NCBI RefSeq assembly: GCF_016808335.1
Contig: NC_053145.1
Coordinates: forward strand, 1,766,603-1,830,602
From: Panicum virgatum
Lineage: Eukaryota; Streptophyta; Magnoliopsida; Poales; Poaceae
Direction of reading: 5' to 3'
DNA length: 64,000 nt
Made by a program: the position numbers and the translations under genes. The notes beneath the pieces were generated by a model. It searched no databases. It had not been told where the DNA came from and saw nothing but the letters and a program-made list of their open reading frames with translations. Positions 1-11,337 of the stretch are shown here, one piece after another; the first letter of the stretch is position 1; every line of letters begins with the position of its first letter.

Positions 1-1
1 G

Positions 2-49
2 CAGAAGCTCCCAGTCCTGGAGGACTACATGAGGATGCTGCTGCTTTGA
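2..49 (+). CDS. Terpene synthase, last 15 codons (partial, gene starts left of window)
   Basis: The first 49 bases end a reading frame that reads QKLPVLEDYMRMLLL and then TGA. It closely matches the last residues of the terpene synthase exon at 59526-59798 ([15 protein letters not shown]), so it is the 3' end of a paralogous class I terpene synthase on the plus strand. This C-terminal stretch is the last helix and lid of the alpha domain. Only the end of the last exon is inside the window, so function, completeness and expression cannot be judged. The tail looks intact, unlike that of the gene at 53776-56301. A Stowaway MITE starts 7 bases after the stop codon, inside the presumed 3' UTR. Confidence 0.75.
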   Translation, partial: QKLPVLEDYMRMLLL

Positions 50-56
50 AGCTTTA

Positions 57-313
57 CTCCCTCCTTCCCTGTTTATAAGGCATACACGTATATCAAGATT
101 CAAACCTTGTCATCTTTGACTAATAATTTGACTATTAAATTTTTATTTTTATAATGCAAATTTCATATGATTGGATTCATAATCAAATATATTTTACAAT
201 GATTATAAGTTTATAATCAAAAGTGATATAATATATGATAAATAAATGGTCAAAGTGTTGTTTAAAAGACCGTGTCATGTTTCACCATGCCTTATAAACG
301 GGGAAGGAGGGAG
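57..313. mobile_element. Stowaway-type MITE in a terpene synthase 3' UTR
   Basis: The element begins CTCCCTCCTTCCCTGTTTAT and ends with its near-perfect inverted complement. TA dinucleotides lie on both sides (55-56 and 314-315), the TA target duplication of Tc1/mariner-derived Stowaway elements. The AT-rich core has no coding capacity. It sits just downstream of the terpene synthase stop codon at 49. Confidence 0.9.
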
Positions 314-578
314 TATTAGTTTGCTCCATATATCCATGAGAACCCATGTGACATGTGTGAGTTATCTGCTCCTTGAGAATCACGCCTTGTACATTAAATT
401 GCTAGTATTATAGAATATAACTAGCATAGTGCCCTTCAATGCTACGGATAATGTAATAAATATACATAATATTTACCAAACTATTCCGTATTAATTTGAT
501 CTGTCATGAACTAAATTATGTAAAGATACTGGGTTACGTGCTTCTAATGTTTGATTTGGCAATTCTAACACGGAGATC
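314..578. other. AT-rich 3' flank, no gene seen
   Basis: Probable continuation of the terpene synthase 3' UTR and intergenic DNA. No convincing coding frame or repeat was recognised before the CACTA element. Confidence 0.4.
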
Positions 579-628
579 CACCGTACCGGAAAAGATGCCA
601 AATTTGCTTAAGAAGTTAGCATCTACTA

Positions 629-811
629 CTCGGCAAAGTGCCGGCCCAGGGTGGCGCCACGTGGCCACTTTGCCGAGTGCTGGATCCTGGCACTCGGCAA
701 ACGTTTGAAACTTTGCCGAGTGCCAGGGTTTTAGCACTCGGCAAAGCGGCCACGTGCTATCCTGTGGAAGGCCACTTTGCCGAGTGTATTGGCTTAAGCA
801 CTCGGCAACGT
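629..811. repeat. CACTA left subterminal repeats
   Basis: About seven copies of the motif ACTCGGCAAA or its complement TTTGCCGAGT alternate in orientation within roughly 180 bases. In En/Spm elements such repeats bind the TNPA-like protein. GC-rich spacers such as GGCCACGTG lie between them. Confidence 0.85.
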
Positions 812-1282
812 GGTCTTTTTTTTTGCTTCTTTTTTCTCTGTTTTTCGATACAAATACAATAAATATATATATAAATGCAGGGGTCATTACAGGCAGTTAT
901 AAAGACAAATATATAATTGTCAATTGCGACAACAGCATCGATACAAATAACACAAGATAATGTCCATCACATCACATAAAACGAGTCTAAAAGTCCATCA
1001 CATAGATAGAGTCCGAATACAAGTCCATCGCATCACATCACAAGTCCACAAGGGTACTACAAGTCCATCACATCGCAAGTCCAGTAGGGTACTACAAATC
1101 ACTCACGGTTAGATGGAGGGGGGTGGCCAAGATTGCCATGGGGCCGCCGGCGAGTTCTGGTCCGGAGGAGGGTCGTTCGATGCGTTCCACGACTGATTCT
1201 GCAAATAGAAACACATAAAATGAGTAAGAATAACAAAGATATAATAATTAATATCTACAAACAAAGCATACTCACGGGAGTG

Positions 1283-3331
1283 TCAGAAGGTCCTGCACGA
1301 AAGTAAGGCTGAGCTGGTAAGGCGAAGGGAGGAGGCGACGTCGCATAGTTCATCGACGCGCCAAGTCCGCCAAGTCCTTACATCCAGGTGACCATGCTGT
1401 GCAACATAACTGACTGCTCCTCCCTCAGCTTCCGCTCCTGCTCCAGCTTGGCCTCGATCTCCATTCGGCACCTCCTCTCCTCCTCAAACTTTGCCTCCAT
1501 CTCGGCCTACAAGATTTAAACCTCCATGTTACAGTACGAAGCAAAGTTTCATTTTAATCATAGAACGGCAACTAAATCTAAACTAACCTGTCTCTGGAGC
1601 ACGCTGGCCACTGAAGTCTCAGGCCGTGGGCGTATGGGCGGGGTCGAGTCGGTGGTACTTGCCCTAAGCTGCGAGAGACTGGGCGTACTCGCCGTGTCGA
1701 CCAAGCTGTTGGCGATCAAGTACCGCCCGTGCTTTTTCCCTTGTCCCGCCCTCATGATGGCTTCTCCGGAGAGTGGCGCGGTGGTTGGATCCCAAGTCTC
1801 CCCGTGGAGCGCCCTTCCCACCTCCGTGTACGCATTGATGCGCGCGTCGATGCTTGGGTTTGTGTAGGCCTCTGGTGGAGCCGCCGGGTTGTAGGCCATG
1901 TCCGACGTTGCCCTGCCCATGTGAGACATGGCGTACGCCGTGAAGGCATTGCAAGACTGGCCTGGATGAGACTCCGACTGTCAAGAAGTCAACAAGATGA
2001 TTAGTAAGAATTAAAAATATAGCTTTAGAAAGAATGAAGAAATTAGTGAACTTACCTAAGTATTCTTGTACTCGCCGAGGCTAAGGTTCCCTTGATGATG
2101 TGCCGAACCCGGCATCATCAAACGGCGCTCCCGGCATAAGGCGTGCTGGCGGGCCCAATCCTCGCTGATCCACTTGTCCACCATCATAGACCAGCACTCG
2201 GCCTTGTTTGCGCACCAGTTCGGAGGCACCTAAACGTAATGAAGTGCATGACATATTGTAATATCAAATACAAGATAAATGAGTAGAGATGACATTTATT
2301 TACAATTAAGTACTAGTCTCGCGTGAGGAAGATGTCCCTTGCGGCTGGTTTCTTGACACTCATCTTCTCGAACTCGGCGCAGTACACAACGACGGTCTGG
2401 ACACGCGCCTCGTAGTGCATGTCCTTCACCAGCTTGTAGCAAGCCTGGTGAGCCAGCTCGTTTGCCAGGGCCTCATAGCCTTCTTCGCACCTGTAGAAAT
2501 CCTGCATATATACCCACTAGATAATTGCAATCATTATTCCAAAAATCGAAACAGAATGCGATATTTCAACCATTTTAGTGCGAGGATGACTTACCCACAA
2601 CACCCCGACCACCCGCCTCGCTTTGGTGGTGAAGTTCCTTCTTTCGCGATCAGTAGCATCTGGGCTGGCCATGTAGTGGTCCCACGTGTATGCCGGCTCC
2701 AGCACCCCGGCATGCATCACGAGCCCGGGGAAGTGCAGCCGGCACGAAAGACCCAAGATACCATTGGGCTTCCGTTTGTGCTCACCAGGCTGCACAAAAA
2801 ACCACCCCCTGCAAGAGTGTTTAAGGTAATATTTTAGTTAGTATTGCAATTTTAAATATATGTAATGCATAATAAATAAGTACTAACATACTTACTTAGG
2901 CTCTAGTGGCCGAATCATCGGGCGTCTCGCTAGAGGTATCGGACGCGCGGGAGTTGCGACGGTCCACGCAACCACACCACCCGCTCATCTCCTGCCGCCC
3001 CTTCCTCGGCCTCCTCCTCCTCCCCCTCCACGTGCTCCTCCTCCTCGCTCCCCTGGTCCTCCACCCTCTCCAACTCCTCCTCCTCCTCCTCGTCCTCTAC
3101 AGGAGAAGGGGTCCTCTCCCTCCTCCCCCTCCTCACCTTACCTCCTCCACCACTCCCACTACCTCCTCCTCGACCCCTCCCTCTCCGTCTCCCTTTCCCT
3201 CCCCCTCCTCCACCACCTTTGCGAACACTACGGCTCCCGGACCCCTCGGGTGCGTCGGACCCACTACCGCCTCCCCCACCACTGCCTCTGTACAAGGAGC
3301 TCAGCCAAGTCATCTTGTGACCACCAGGCAT
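1283..3331 (-). pseudogene. CACTA TNPA-like gene (plant transposase, Transposase_24-like), fragmented exons
   Basis: Several minus-strand open blocks follow one another: 2930-3331 (Gly/Arg- and Glu-rich, low complexity), 2517-2795, 2313-2507, 1558-1929 and 1283-1471. The block at 2313-2507 contains LVKDMHYEARVQ, characteristic of the plant Ptta/En-Spm transposase family. The block at 1558-1929 matches the C-terminal part, with the SIDARINAYTEVG region. These proteins bind the subterminal repeats of the element and assist excision. The blocks look like exons separated by AT-rich introns, but I did not establish the splice sites, and damage is likely because the partner transposase is broken. 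It lies downstream of the DUF4216 region on the same strand, the normal En/Spm arrangement. Confidence 0.6.
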
Positions 3332-3467
3332 CTTTGTTTAGTTACCTGAAATCAAAAGGAGTGAACGAATTAGTCAGGATAAACAATACTTGCAAATAAA
3401 TGAAAATAAAGAAAATATAACTACAAATTAACATAATATATATTAAATATTGCAAGTCCTACATGTT

Positions 3468-4240
3468 TTAGAAGTAGTCATCATAATCAAGATTAGCTGG
3501 ATCGTAATCCTGATCATCACTATCAGCTATGTCAACATAACCAGCAGAATCCGAAGGAGGAATGTCGTCTTCACTGTCTCTGCCTAAACATAGTCGCTCT
3601 AGTAATTGTAAGTCCTGAATATTTTGAACCTCATCTCCACCTTCCTCGTCAACTTCCCTTTCATTGTCGACTTCCATTCCAATCTCGTCGGATAAGTCTA
3701 TCTCAAAACTCCCTTGTAGCCCCTCTTCTTGTAAAAACTCTCTATCATTGTTGTAATCTTCGTTGTTTGGGAGAGGTAGTTTGCCGTGCGGCGATACTTT
3801 ATACACAACATCCCGAAGACGGTGGTCGGTTTGGCACGGGTATGAGAGATAATAAACTTGTATGGCTTGTTGAGCCACAATGTACACATCTTTGCCTTGT
3901 AACATTGAATCCTGTCGAATTTCGACTAGGCCAACACTAGGGGTATGTCTTGTTAATGTTGGATCAAACCAATGGCATTTGAAAATGACTGGAGTGAGCG
4001 GTATAGAACCATGAAACTTGAGTTCGTATATTTTTTCAACTCTTCCGTAATACTCGACTCCGTCTTGACCTGGCGTAAAAACGCCGTAATACTCGTATGT
4101 CATTGTGTGGAAGCGATATCCGTTCACGTCATAAACGTTAAATGACTTGACCCTGTAGCTAAAAACATCGGCAACCTGTCTCAACTCGGCACTCATGGAC
4201 GAATCAGTTTGGCCCTGCAAGCGTATGCAGGATAGTTTGT
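3468..4240 (-). pseudogene. CACTA transposase C-terminal region (DUF4216)
   Basis: The minus strand encodes a DUF4216-like domain, recognised from the YYGRVEKIYEL and FKCHWFDP segments, followed by a long acidic tail rich in Glu and Asp ending at 3468. DUF4216 normally forms the C-terminal part of the TNP2/TNPD protein of En/Spm elements. Its upstream continuation is cut at 4241-4245 (CATAT), where a retroelement has inserted. The coding sense resumes beyond 11082, which reads toward the TNP2 part. The first residues of the apparent open frame (right of 4245) are therefore retroelement sequence, not transposase. Confidence 0.75.
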
Positions 4241-4245
4241 CATAT

Positions 4246-5520
4246 TGTAACACCCGGTTTATAAAAGGACATAAACCGAGCAATCATATATGTGCCAGGA
4301 TCAAGTCACACATATATACAATAAAATGAACAGTATATCACATCACATATCACGTAAAAAGATATAATAAAGTGAGTACGAATGTTATTTATTACATTAA
4401 TGACAAAATGTCTGATACAGAGTATGCGGAAGCGTAAAACATATATGAAGTCTCTCGGAAGCTGAGCACCACAGGGATGTCGACTGGGAGACGAACGCCT
4501 AGAAGTCCTTGTACTCCTGGTAGCTCTGAGTGAACTCCCTTGCGTTGGCAGGAACTGAGCAGCAGTAGAGTATCCCCAAAAAGAACAAGAGGAAAAAGAG
4601 TAGAGGAGGCAAGTGTGAGTACACAACTTGTACTCAACAAGTATAACACAAACTATGAGGCTCTAAGGTTGGCTGACTCAACTGCATTAGCTTTTAATCT
4701 TGGCAAAATTTTATTAAAACTAATTATTACAAGTTGATGAGTTACCATACACCCAGTTACATAGTAATTAATCAAAATTAATCATGATACTACTGAGAAC
4801 CAAACCGAAACCACCAATGTAACCCCACTAATCAAAAGGAGGATCCGGGCCGCTCATGACCGTGAGCACGGTAGTATACCAGTTTTACACTTTGCAGAGG
4901 TTGCACATCTTTACCCACAAGTCGTGAGCTATGCTAGTTGTTCATCACACTTCCGTAGGTGAGATGGCTAGCAACTCACTACGAGGCCGTTACAAAGAAT
5001 CTCGTTGGTAAGGAGTAACCGCGAGGGTGGATCGGCGACGATGGGGCCCACTTCACGGGGGTACAAGACACAGGTGCACAGACCAAGCATAGACCAAGCC
5101 GGAGGAGTAGGGACCATTGAAGCTTACCTCCCCTGCCCCGCAGGTAAGTTACTCCTAACCAAAAAGACCTAATTAGTAAGCCAAGACCGTCCCATTCTAG
5201 TCTTGTGGTTGCGCGTTTGTTCCAGGTTGTCGCTCTAATGACATACGGTCCTTATGGAGAGTAGCTAGCACAAAACACAGTGCGAGCCCCCTAAACCAAG
5301 TTTCTAGAAAAACCAATTTTAAACGAGACGTGAGCCACTCAAGCGGGCCACTCCCAGAATTAAGTTGCATATACCATTAATCAAATTAATTAAAAAGGAC
5401 CAAGTGTGTTATAGCGCAGCAACCTAGCACAACTAACTAAAATGCAACCCAAGGGATATATATAAAGGATTTAAAGTGGCTAGGAAAGTCCTTATAGGCA
5501 TACAATATTAAAATACAGCA
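4246..5520 (-). repeat. LTR-like non-coding part of the 4246-11077 element
   Basis: About 1.27 kb without coding signal. The last 35 bases on the minus strand form an inverted copy of the sequence at the right end of the element (11043-11077). By position and character it is the 3' part of the minus-strand LTR, ending CCGGGTGTTACA at the CATAT duplication. Confidence 0.55.
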
Positions 5521-8311
5521 TGAGGAAGTTAAGAAGACCATTGATGAGTTGTTAGCCATGGGCTATATCCGTCGCAGCTTTTCTCTTTGGGCTTTTCTGT
5601 TGTTGCTAGTAGATAAGAAGGATGGCTCGAAGAGAATGTGTGTCGATTATCGGGAGTTGAACGTAGTTACCATTAAGAACAAGCATCCACTGCCCCGTAT
5701 TGAGGATCTGTTTGATTTGCTTCGAGGTGCACGTGTATTCTCGAAGATTGATCTGCGTTCGGGCTATTTTCAGCTGAGGATCCGTCCTGAGGATATTCCG
5801 AAGATGGCATTCACCTGCAAGTACGGGCTATATGAGTACACAATCATGTCTTTCGGCTTGACTAATGCCCCAGCTTTCTTCATGCACCTGATGAACATGG
5901 TTTTCATGGATTATCTGGATGTCTTCGTTTTGATCTTCATTGATGATATTCTGATCTTTTCCAAGTCAGAGGTAGAGCATGAAGTTCATCTGAGGCTCAT
6001 GTTGCAGAGATTGAGGGAGCATTAGCTGTATACTAAGTTCAGCAAGTGCGAGTTCTGGATTGACAAGGTTCCATTCCTCGGTCATATCATCTCCAAGGGA
6101 GGCATTGCAGTTGATCCGAGCAAGGTGAAGGATGTGCTCGAGTGGGAGACACCACAGACGGTGAAGGAAGTCCGGTCATTCTTGGGCTTGGCAGGATATT
6201 ATCGGAGGTTCATTGAGAATTTCTCCAAGATCGCGAAGCCCTTGACTTCTTTGCTAGAGAAGAATTCGGCATTCATATGGACTGATGAGCGTCAGATGGC
6301 ATTTGATGAGCTGAAGAAGAGGTTGACTACGGCGCCAGTCCTTACTCTGCCAGACCAGAGTAAGAGGTTCATGGTGTATTGTGATGCTTCGAAGGATGGT
6401 CTTGGTTGTGTTCTGATGCAGGAGGGCAGAGTGATTGCTTATGCTTCACGGCCGTTACGTCGGCATTAGCTGAACATGCGGCAGAGGAGATGGTTAGGGT
6501 TTACGTCGGCATCTGCCACACATGATCTTGAGTTAGCCGCAGTTGTGCATGCTCTGAAGATTTGGAGACATTACTTGTATGGGCAGCAGTGTGATATCTA
6601 CACTGATCACAAGAGCCTCAAGTATATTTTCACGCAGAATGAGCTGAACATGCGGCAGAGGAGATGGTTAGAGCTGGTCAAGGACTATGACCTGGAGATT
6701 CACTATCATCCGGGTAAGGCCAATGTGGTGGCAGATGCTCTGAGCAGAAGAAGCTATGTCAACATGGCCGTTGCTTTCCAGATGCCCCCAGAGTTATGCG
6801 AGGAGTTTGAGCAGTTGAGTCTGGGTTTCTTGCATCATACTTCGAGTGCAGCATTCGAGGCAGAGCCCACTCTAGAGGCAGAGATCCGGCAGCATCAGAA
6901 GGAAGATGAGAAGTTGCAGGAGATTCGTGAGTTGCTCAAGAAAGGCAAGGCTCCTCATTTCAGAGAGGATGATCAGGGTACCTTGTGGTACAAGAACAGG
7001 ATGTGTGTGCCAGAGGGGAATGATCTCAGGAAGTTGATTCTGAGTGAGGCTCATGATACGGCTTACTCTATTCATCCGGGCAGTACTAAGATGTACTATG
7101 ATCTTAAGGAGCGTTTCTGGTGGCCCGGGATGAAGCGTTCAGTCGCCGAGTATGTGGCCATCTGCGACACATGTCAGCATGTGAAGGCAGAACATTAGAG
7201 GCCAGCCGGTTTGTTGCAGCCGTTGAAGATTCCTGAGTGGAAATGGGAGGAGATCACGATGGATTTCATAGTGGGATTACCTCGTACTCAGCAGGGGTAC
7301 AACTCTATATGGGTAGTACTGGACCGTTTGACGAAAGTTGCTCACTTCATTCCAGTGAACACTACTTACTCCGGTGCTAAACTTGCAGAGTTGTACATCT
7401 CCCGGATTGTCTGTTTGCATGGTGTGCCAAAGAAAATCATATCTGATAGAGGATCACAGTTCACTTCACGGTTCTGGGAGCAGCTCCATGATTCGCTGGA
7501 TACGAAGCTGCACTTCAGTACCGCCTATCATCCTCAGACAGATGGGCAGACAGAGAGAACCAACCAGGTGTTGGAGGATATGTTGAGAGCTTGTGCTATT
7601 CAGTATGGTACCAGTTGGGATAAGTGCCTGTCGTATGCTGAGTTTTCCTACAACAACAGCTACCAGGCCAGTCTTAAGAAGTCCCCCTTCGGGGCATTGT
7701 ATGGCAGAAAGTGTAGGACTCCTCTCTATTGGGATCAGATTGGTGAGAAGCAGCTCTTTGGCCCTGACATTATAAAAGATGCAGAGCAGATGGTACAGGC
7801 TGTGCGGGAGAATCTGAGGATTGCACAGACTAGGCAGAAGAGCTATGCAGATGGCAAACGGAGGGACCTGACCTTCAAGGTGAACGATTATGTATACTTG
7901 ATGGTGTCACCAATGCGGGGAATCCGCAGGTTTAATATAAAAGGGAAATTAGCACCAAGGTACATTGGTCCATACAGGGTGCTGGAGAGGAAAGGCGAAG
8001 TTGCTTATCGCCTAGAATTGCCCATTGATCTCTCTGGAGTGCATGATGTCTTCCATATTTCTCAGCTAAAGAAGAATCTGCGAGTACCTGAGGAGCAGGC
8101 ACCACTGGATGGGTTAGACGTGCAGGAAGATCTGACCTATATTGAGCACCCGGTGAAGATTCTGGAGACATCGGAGAGAGTTACCCGGAACAAACGCATC
8201 AAGATGTGCAGAGTTCAGTGGAGTCATCACAGTAAAGCTGAGGCTACATGGGAGCGAGAAGATGAGCTGAGGAAGACATATCCAGATCTCTTTGCTAGCA
8301 AGTCCAGCTGA
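5521..8311 (+). pseudogene. Ty3/gypsy pol: reverse transcriptase, RNase H, integrase, chromodomain
   Basis: The frame starts inside the reverse transcriptase domain ([11 protein letters not shown] and the catalytic FIDD box near 5935). RNase H follows (YCDAS, TDHKSL), then the integrase zinc finger (H-H-C-C, 7050-7190), the integrase core (ISDRGSQF, HPQTDGQTERTNQ) and a chromodomain-like tail (VQWSHHSKAEATWE), which points to the chromovirus branch. The N-terminal protease and early reverse transcriptase are missing. In-frame TAG codons at about 6023 and 7196 both sit where the family has Gln (CAG). A 46-base insertion at 6467-6512 breaks RNase H; 30 of those bases are an exact copy of 6642-6671. 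The normal stop is at 8309-8311. It lies on the strand opposite to the gag remnant of the same insertion. Confidence 0.85.
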
Positions 8312-8332
8312 ATCTCGGGGACGAGATTCCTA

Positions 8333-8345
8333 TAAGGGGGTAGGG
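8333..8345 (+). other. Polypurine tract and LTR start
   Basis: A purine run (AAGGGGGTAGGG region) lies 20 to 35 bases after the pol stop, directly before TGTAACACCC at 8348. This is the standard plus-strand priming site and 3' LTR start of a Ty3/gypsy element on the plus strand. Confidence 0.75.
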
Positions 8346-8347
8346 TT

Positions 8348-9850
8348 TGTAACACCCTAATTTAAATTTTAGCATTTATTAATAAATTTATTTGGCTTTA
8401 TTTAATTTTCTAAGGTTTATTATGTTTAGTTTTGCATTTAATCTAATTTTATTTCACAAGTAAATAATTTTTTTTCTAAGTTTAAACTTGTTTGTGCATT
8501 CATGCTGGTGCATAACTTTATTTGATTGAGTGTGGTTTGAATTAAAATTCAAATTCGAATTCAAATAGGTTTTAGTTTCGTTTGAGTTAGAAATAGAAAA
8601 GGAAAAGGAACCCAAACCAGCCTAGCTCGGTCAGCCTAGCAGTCTTCTTTTCTTTTTCCCCGCGGCCCACCTCCTTTCCCCACGTCCGGCCCAGCGCTTG
8701 GCTCACACCCCCCTCCTCCGCTCGGCCCGCACGCCTTCCCTCCCGCGTTCCCCGCACCGGCCCGCTCCCGCCGAGGCCCAGCTTCCCTCACGTGCCCCCG
8801 CGCTTACCGTCGCCCAGAGCTGCTGCCACGCCGACCCCACTTGGCGGCGCAAGCCAGCCCGCAGCACGCTCGCTCGTCCGCGCCCCTGTGCCACTGACCG
8901 CCAAGGCCCACGGGTCAGACCCGTCTTCCTCGCTGAGATGCCCGGCCGCGCCTCTGCTTCGCCCAGCCCGAGCCCGCTCGCCCCTCCTCTGCGCCGTGGA
9001 CCTGCCCCGAGACCGTGGCCCACTCGCCAGCCTGCGCACCCCTTCTAGAAGCTTCTCCCGAGCTCGGATCACGCTAGGTCGTTGGGCGCGATCCGCTTCC
9101 CCCGCGAGCAATCACGCCCGTGATCTCCGCGCTACGCCAGCGCCCAGCACGGCAGCCCAAGATCCCCAGGCCCCTCCTTAAGTGGCCAGTGACCCCCTCC
9201 TACGAGCCACGATGCCACACCGTAGCCGCCGCCCGAATCCCACCGCCCCTGCCTAGCTCTGCCGTGCAGAAACTCCACTCCGCCGAGGACTCGCCGCTAC
9301 GACGCACCACAGCCAGCCCGAGCCGCCGCAGAAGCTTCGCCTGTGCACCAGGAACCTCCCCGAGGCCACCATCCCCGACCCCGGACCTCCCTGACCCCCG
9401 TAGCACCTCCACAGGTGTTCCTCGAGTCGAATCGTGGGATCCAGGAGCCCGAAAGCACCCCGCATCGACCCCCGTCCCCGAGCTCCGTCGAGCACCGCCG
9501 CTAGACCTCGACGCCGGCCGTCCTGCGCCGCAACCTTCTCCACTCCAGGCCCTCGGTGAGCTTCCACCTGCCATATCCTTCCTTTTTGCGCTAGATGTAG
9601 TGGCCTGTAGGCCGGTCCCGAGGCCGGAACGCCGCTGCCGGCGCTGCTCCGCCGCGGCCTTGCGCCTGCAGCCCTGTACAGCATCGCACCGACCCCGTTT
9701 TCGCGTTACTTTGGCCTTGCGCACGCACACACACTCGTTCGCAGCCGTTCCTGTGCCTAGAGCTGCTCACGCACGCGCTCGCAGGGGCGTAGCGAGCGAG
9801 CTGAAGGAAACGATCACGACATTCCGTGACCGTCATAGTTCCCTGAAGAG
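8348..9850 (+). repeat. 5' part of a gypsy LTR, GC-rich in its second half
   Basis: Begins TGTAACACCC right after the polypurine tract. The first 300 bases are AT-rich; from about 8650 the sequence is strongly GC-rich and open in several frames on both strands. None of those frames has a recognisable domain, and the LTRs of the 24370-36651 element show the same composition, so I regard the open frames as compositional. The LTR stops without its own 3' end near 9850, where minus-strand gag sequence begins. Confidence 0.6.
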
Positions 9851-9939
9851 AAAAGGACAGATGTATGACGAATGATTAGCTCATGCTTCAGAAAGATAGA
9901 ACAAGGGGGATACTAGCTCAAAAGGAAATGCTGAAAGAT

Positions 9940-10467
9940 TATATCTGAGTTTACCTGCTTAAGTGCAAGGAACTCCTTCTTCGTCTTCATAACGCCCGCG
10001 GGGACGTTGTGGCTGCGGAACCGCTCCCGGAACTAGATCCAGGTGAAAGCCTCGCGGTCCTGAACTCGGTGGGACTCCCACTAGTCCAAAGCTGCCCCTC
10101 GCAGCTGTCCTGCTGCGTACAAGACACGCTCCCGATCATCGCACTGGGCGATGTCCAACTGGCGCTCCACTGCACGGAGCCAGTCGTCCGCCTGGAGTGG
10201 GTCAGACGTGTGGGAGAACGTCAGTGGGTGACCCCTCAGAAACTCCGCACGCCTGTCGTGGGGCTGCTGTGGTGTAGGCGGAGGTTGCGGCTGAGCGTGG
10301 ACCTGCTGCAGTGCCTGAACGGTGTTGTTCAGAGTGGCCATCATCTGCATCTGGAGCTGAAAGAACTGCTCCGGAGTCAAGGGTGGAGGCATCGGCATCC
10401 CGGTACCCTGGTTGTTCTGCCCCTGCTGCTGGCCAGAACCGGAACCGGTGCTCCTAGTGTTCACCAT
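9940..10467 (-). pseudogene. Ty3/gypsy gag N-terminal part
   Basis: The minus strand starts MVNTRSTGSGSGQQQ and continues through a Gln/Pro-rich segment into a retrotransposon gag domain (HPLTFSHTSDPLQADDWLRA, then REAFTWI and KTKKEFLALKQ). Stops interrupt it after LRGAALD (near 10080) and again about 15 residues later, and it is cut off before the zinc knuckle. It belongs with the primer binding site at 11023-11033 on the same strand. Confidence 0.75.
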
Positions 10468-11022
10468 CTGATTCGAACAAAAGATGTATGAGCAAAGATA
10501 TTGCAGAAATAGTTTCAGACGGATATGATATCTATCTGCAAGGAAGTGTTAGGCATGATAAAGTAGACAGGATAGAGTGCATGGCTTTAACCCCAACGTT
10601 CTAACTCACTTTATTAATTAATTAACTTTAACTTAAAACTGATTTTCATTAAACAAATTTTAACTACTAAGCTATGCAATCAACCAAAAATCCAAATCAA
10701 ACATTTGCATAATAACAAGCATTCAAAAGTTCATTCTTTAGTCGAGTTTAACACACAACTCGACTAACACAACGCGTCGCAAAACGTTCTATCGTGCTAT
10801 TATAAAGGGGTCATCTAGCTTACACTTATGATGGTCGGTCGACTTACTTCTGGCCAAAATCTACGGAAACTAATTCTATAGAGACAAATCAAGGTAAGAC
10901 GAGTAAAAATCTTAGCATTCAAGGAATATAATAGCAAAATAGTTTCAGCAGATAAGGCTAGAGAGAAGAATACCTAAAACTCTACCATTTCTATCTAGGC
11001 TTTTGTCCTACAGTCGATATAA

Positions 11023-11033
11023 CTCTGATACCA
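11023..11033 (-). other. Primer binding site (tRNA-Met type)
   Basis: The minus strand reads TGGTATCAGAG three bases inside the LTR remnant that ends GTGTTACA. This is the usual initiator tRNA-Met complement of plant gypsy elements and sets the element's original orientation as minus. Confidence 0.75.
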
Positions 11034-11337
11034 CTCTGTAACACTCGATTTATGTCCTTTTATAAACGGGTGTTACACATATAGTTCGAGGACAACGAAA
11101 TGGAATAGAACTATGAATTCAAGACTACCTTCTGTTGAAACCAATAAATGAAATCGGGTTGTGAATTTCCCGCGCCATTTTTAAGAAGACTCTCCATTTC
11201 CATCGGGGTTGGAGCCCTTGAGCGACGCCAAAATAGTTGTTGAAATTCCATGTATCAAAAATGACAAAGGGGGTTGGATGCTAAGTAGTGGAAACTTGTG
11301 AAACGGAAACTCGTGAATTGGGCACAATGTTGAGTAC

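Larger units (their letters stand above)
4246..11077 (-). mobile_element. Ty3/gypsy LTR retrotransposon, internally rearranged
   Basis: The insertion is flanked by a perfect 5-bp target duplication, CATAT (4241-4245 and 11078-11082), inside the CACTA transposase gene. Its ends are TGTAACACCC and GGGTGTTACA. Next to the right end, on the minus strand, lies TGGTATCAGAG, a tRNA-Met primer binding site, followed by gag sequence on the minus strand. The pol region and an LTR start, however, lie on the plus strand (5521-9850). The right LTR is reduced to about 41 bases. Each component occurs once, so an internal inversion of one minus-strand element explains the layout best; nesting of two elements is the alternative. 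It is non-functional. Confidence 0.75.

Noticed and set aside
8698..9875. Several overlapping open frames on both strands
   Set aside because: GC-rich LTR sequence; composition opens all frames and nothing resembles a known protein.
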